Assembly: GCA_947505055.1 (NCBI GenBank)
Contig: CANNLO010000080.1
Span: 1 to 15,086 of the forward strand
DNA length: 15,086 nt
Source of the DNA: Methylococcaceae bacterium
GTDB taxonomy: Bacteria > Pseudomonadota > Gammaproteobacteria > Methylococcales > Methylomonadaceae
Direction: 5' to 3'
Part shown: positions 14,697 through 15,086 of the stretch, in pieces
Layout of the letters: each line of letters starts with the position of its first letter
How positions within the stretch are numbered: position 1 is the stretch's first letter
Notes under the pieces: model-generated
Seen by the model: the letters and a program-made list of their open reading frames with translations, nothing else
Databases searched by the model: none
What the model was told of the DNA's origin: nothing
Position numbers and translations under genes: made by a program

Positions 14697-15086
14697 TCAC
14701 GTTTCACCCTGCACAAGCATCGCAACAAACCAAGCCTCAGCACTTGGTGACAAAACCATCTCTACCGACATTTGCGCCCGCGTCAAGCCAACAAATAATT
14801 TCTTTCGGTCTTTGTCCGTCATTTCCGAAAAGTCAATTTCAGTGAACACCACGGCTGGTGCGCTCTGCCCCTTAAATCTATATACCGACTCCGTGAGCAA
14901 ATCACCTTCCGTCCATATTGGATCACTGTCGGCGGTGTGCTGCCCGGTGAAGTGGCGGGTTGAAAATTGACCAATATGATTCACATTTAATAGTTTTGAT
15001 TTTTCTAAACCACGCCAAGAGATAACAGCAATGTCAGCTAATTTAAATCCGCGTTCGAGTAATGAAGCTACTGCATTTTCAGTGGC
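14697..15086 (-). CDS. UvrD-like helicase, C-terminal fragment (5' end outside window)
   Basis: The minus-strand frame is open from the last base of the window to TGA at 14699-14697, giving 129 residues. The GTG at 14984 is internal. The fragment carries LADIAVISWRG, then SVYRFKGQSAPAVVF (motif V-like, linking DNA contact to ATP hydrolysis) and LFVGLTRAQMSVEMVLS (motif VI, with the arginine finger), the pattern of the UvrD-type C-terminal domain in SF1 helicases and NERD-helicases. The N-terminal ATPase half lies to the right. It is less AT-rich than the dnd genes. Whether it belongs to the GHKL-GIY-YIG module or is flanking chromosome cannot be told here: 379 bases separate them, though they share orientation. 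Confidence 0.75.
   Translation of the reverse strand, partial: ATENAVASLLERGFKLADIAVISWRGLEKSKLLNVNHIGQFSTRHFTGQHTADSDPIWTEGDLLTESVYRFKGQSAPAVVFTEIDFSEMTDKDRKKLFVGLTRAQMSVEMVLSPSAEAWFVAMLVQGET

Overview
The window is a defence island from an AT-rich bacterium, most likely a marine-type gammaproteobacterium (Shewanella/Vibrio/Pseudoalteromonas-like). The taxon is inferred from the style of the edge genes and cannot be fixed from the sequence alone. By eye the core is clearly AT-rich, while the two edge fragments (a DUF3857-type C-terminus on the left, a UvrD-like helicase C-terminus on the right) are less so. This suggests accessory DNA set between more ordinary genes.

The core is a DNA phosphorothioation (Dnd) system. 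On the minus strand, dndB-dndC-dndD-dndE (10343 down to 5307) form a tightly overlapping operon. It encodes the DGQHR regulator, the PAPS-reductase-like sulfur-transfer enzyme with its cysteines, the SMC-like ATPase and the small DndE. There is no dndA cysteine desulfurase and no dptFGH restriction set in the window. The sulfur donor is therefore presumably a housekeeping IscS-type enzyme.

Facing it on the plus strand (445 to 5317) is a four-gene operon: a PLD-plus-SF2 helicase, a 74-aa orphan, a second DndD-like ABC/SMC ATPase, and a protein of the phosphorothioation-associated protein 4 type. It very likely replaces DptFGH as the restriction or antiviral arm that reads the sulfur mark. The two operons meet tail to tail with an 11-base overlap of their coding ends.

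Divergent from dndB, across a 153-base control region with a good dndB promoter, lies a two-gene unit: a HIT-family nucleotide hydrolase and an HNH endonuclease. The HIT protein is an attractive candidate for handling adenylated or sulfur-containing nucleotide by-products of phosphorothioation. The HNH protein may be an extra effector.

Right of these is a separate minus-strand pair with a 4-base overlap: a MORC/MutL/Hsp90-type GHKL ATPase and a small GIY-YIG nuclease. It looks like a compact second defence module. A 379-base non-coding stretch separates it from the UvrD-like helicase fragment that runs off the right end.
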